The notes under the pieces were generated by a model. That model did not search any database. It was given only the letters and a program-made list of their open reading frames with translations, and was not told the DNA's origin. Source: Sphaerosporella brunnea (Eukaryota; Ascomycota; Pezizomycetes; Pezizales; Pyronemataceae). Taken from it: a stretch of 32,506 nt of DNA. Below, one piece after another: positions 30,811-32,506 of the stretch (the first letter of the stretch is position 1; each line of letters starts with the position of its first letter). The position numbers and the translations under genes are program-made. Location: contig VXIS01000434.1 of NCBI GenBank assembly GCA_008704415.1, positions 1 through 32,506 of the forward strand, read 5' to 3'.

Positions 30811-31743
30811 CTAAGTCCTACCCCAACCATCCTCTGCCTCTCGCTCCTCCACACTCGCCCTTCCCCACACCTCCTCAAACTTCTCTTCCTCAAACCCGAG
30901 ATCATCACCTTCATTGGGTCGGTAGTCGGTGGTGAAATCGCCGTTCAACTCGAATTCATCAAGAGAATCGTCGTATTCAGGGATCAAGCCAGCCGCTGCC
31001 TCCTCCTCAGCCATGATCTCGTCCAGGCCCTGGTACTCTATCATAGATAGAGCCCTCGCCTTGGCCATATCCGCAAGGAACTGGGGGTCCTCATCATCGT
31101 ACATCGAGGAGTCCTCGAGGTCGTCCTCAACCTTGGCCGAAGCCTCGGTGGACACATCGAGGAGCTCCTCGTCCTCGCTATCCTCTTGCAAGGAAAGAGC
31201 GATCGCACGTGCCAGCTCTTCGTCAGCCTCCTCGAGAACCTCGGCCGGAGCCTCGGTGCTATCATCGAGGAGCTGCTCGTCTTCGGAATCCTCCTCCAAA
31301 GAAAGAGCAATGGCACGTGCCAGCTCGTCATCAGCCTCCTCGAGAACCTCGGCCGGAGCCTCGGTGCTATCATCGAGGAGCTGCTCGTCTTCGTCATCCT
31401 CCTTCAAAGAAGGGGAGACGGTACGCTCATGGTCGTCATCGTCGTCCTCGAGATCATTCTCAACCTCGGCCGGAGCCTTGGCAGTCACATCGAGGAATTG
31501 TGGGATTTCCACCCACTCTGTCGACCAAGGCACTGTAAGACGAGCAATTAGGCCGGAGAAGCGCTTGCCCGGGGGCAGCTTCTCGAAGCGACCTGTCGTC
31601 CAGCGAAGGTTGTCGTCGAACCTTGGCTGCTGGATAAGTCCATACCTAATGGTACGGGCAGCCTTGGTTGACTTCTTGGCAATGCCACCCTTTGCCTTCA
31701 GACGCTGAGAGCGACGTGGGAGAGTAGCGGAAGATGAAGACAT
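30811..31743 (-). CDS. acidic protein with two ubiquitin-interacting motifs, right-arm copy
   Basis: The predicted 310-aa protein is identical to that of 20009-20941, including both UIMs, the 36-aa repeats and the C-terminus EDGWGRT. Leader, intron and promoter palindromes are copied too, so if the palindrome is real both genes should be expressed from identical promoters and read towards the centre. Whether this is a true second gene or a duplicate created in assembly is open. Confidence 0.75.
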   Translation of the reverse strand: MSSSSATLPRRSQRLKAKGGIAKKSTKAARTIRYGLIQQPRFDDNLRWTTGRFEKLPPGKRFSGLIARLTVPWSTEWVEIPQFLDVTAKAPAEVENDLEDDDDDHERTVSPSLKEDDEDEQLLDDSTEAPAEVLEEADDELARAIALSLEEDSEDEQLLDDSTEAPAEVLEEADEELARAIALSLQEDSEDEELLDVSTEASAKVEDDLEDSSMYDDEDPQFLADMAKARALSMIEYQGLDEIMAEEEAAAGLIPEYDDSLDEFELNGDFTTDYRPNEGDDLGFEEEKFEEVWGRASVEEREAEDGWGRT

Positions 31744-32506
31744 CTCAGTTCTCCTATTGTTCAGTTAGTACTTGTATAATTATAGAAGGAAGGGATTGCT
31801 AGAATGTATCGTAATATTGCGCTTACATTGAATATGTGTTTGTTTTGGAATTGAAGTTCGAAAAGATTTGTGGAAGTTGGAGGTTGTCGGAACAGTGAAG
31901 AAGTAAGAAGAGGGTCTCTGAAAGGTGCTCATATACTCAAAAAAAGTTGCGGCCAAAGCAGACTCAATGGCCCGGCTGAGGTGCCATTGAGGTTGGTAGG
32001 CCAATCATTCAAAGTCACTCGCATATGCGGGTGACAGGCGAGTCTGAATGGGAAACTGAGCTTGCTAGACCGTATTTTTCTTGGGGCTCACCAAAGGTAG
32101 CGCAGCGAGTGATTCGAATCCCTAGTACTCTAGAGTACGTGTGTCCAGCTGGCCAGTACTCCTGGCTGCCACCGCTGAAGGGCTACGTATACACTGAACG
32201 CGTTCATATTCCGATTGAGAAGAGTGGTCGACATTCCAGGAACTATGTCGACTGAGTGCCCATGACCAGACAAATCGGCTGTTCTGAAGGCTCCCAGGTA
32301 TCCCGGATATAGGAGCGATGCTTCATGCCTGGGAAGCCCGCGATTGCAAGGTCTCACTAGAAGTCACTCGCCTCTCGCTCCACGACTCCACCACAGGGAA
32401 AGCTTCCAAATTGCAAAATGGGTGGGTGAAATGAAAATGACCGGCTGGGGTTTGGATTTCAGAAGTTATCTGCAGCTGGTCTTCAGGAACGAATATTTTT
32501 TATGTC
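31744..32506. promoter_or_regulatory. promoter region of the right-arm UIM gene, to window end
   Basis: Mirror of 19246-20008 with the same palindromic sites at 32014-32035 and 32125-32138. No gene is supported. The sequence stops before reaching any copy of the pyridoxal kinase start. Confidence 0.6.
31754..31826 (-). other. intron in the 5' leader of the right-arm UIM gene
   Basis: Mirror of 19926-19998 with the same GTAAGC donor, TACTAAC branch point and AATAG acceptor. Confidence 0.75.

Larger units (their letters stand above)
25920..32506 (-). repeat. right arm of giant palindrome, cut by the window end
   Basis: This is the reverse complement of 19246-25833: 6,587 bp against 6,588, the difference coming from A42/T41 and T35/A37. 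The last base of the window pairs with 19246, and the two sequences still match there. All features of the left arm recur in inverted order. Confidence 0.97.

Noticed and set aside
19246..32506. Telomeric, rDNA or mating-type explanation for the inverted repeat
   Set aside because: There are no TTAGGG-type arrays, no rRNA sequence and no mating-type (alpha-box or HMG) gene in the arms.
1..32506. CRISPR arrays, bacterial operons or phage genes
   Set aside because: The window is fungal throughout; no spaced direct repeats or prokaryotic gene families are present.

Overview
The window comes from a filamentous ascomycete (Pezizomycotina; class not assignable by eye). The evidence is many short introns of 44-126 bp with GTRNGY donors and CTRAY-type branch points, plus fungus-specific families: an RCR-type Congo-red resistance protein, a DUF6594 membrane protein and a secreted GH81 endo-beta-1,3-glucanase. 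All multi-exon models below were spliced by hand and keep frame throughout.

The left part (1-19010) is ordinary, compact, single-copy euchromatin. In order it holds a PPIase H-type cyclophilin (+), a conserved fungal protein of unknown function (+), an RCR-like single-pass membrane protein (-), a GPALPP/DUF3752 protein (-), the CORVET subunit Vps8 (+, 1611 aa), a DUF6594 three-helix membrane protein (-), a ten-exon GH81 glucanase (-) and pyridoxal kinase (-). These are mostly housekeeping genes and do not form an obvious cluster. Three of them contain microexons: 14 nt in the cyclophilin, 11 nt in pyridoxal kinase and 6 nt in the glucanase. The 6-nt one lies inside the catalytic-site motif.

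The right part (19246-32506) is one giant inverted repeat. The left arm (19246-25833) is repeated as its reverse complement (25920-32506) around an 86-bp unique spacer. In everything I compared, the arms differ only in the lengths of two very long homopolymers and at one base 6 bp from the inner edge. The right arm is cut by the window end, so its outer limit is unknown. Each arm carries one convincing gene, encoding a 310-aa acidic protein with two ubiquitin-interacting motifs inside 36-aa tandem repeats and an intron in its 5' leader. The rest of each arm (nearly 5 kb) is gene-poor, with A/T homopolymers up to 42 nt and a copy of a ~210-bp dispersed repeat that also occurs outside the palindrome near 17.1 kb.

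The main question is whether the palindrome is a real fold-back duplication or a read/assembly artefact at a contig end. The sequence alone cannot decide; decisive checks are given in the findings.
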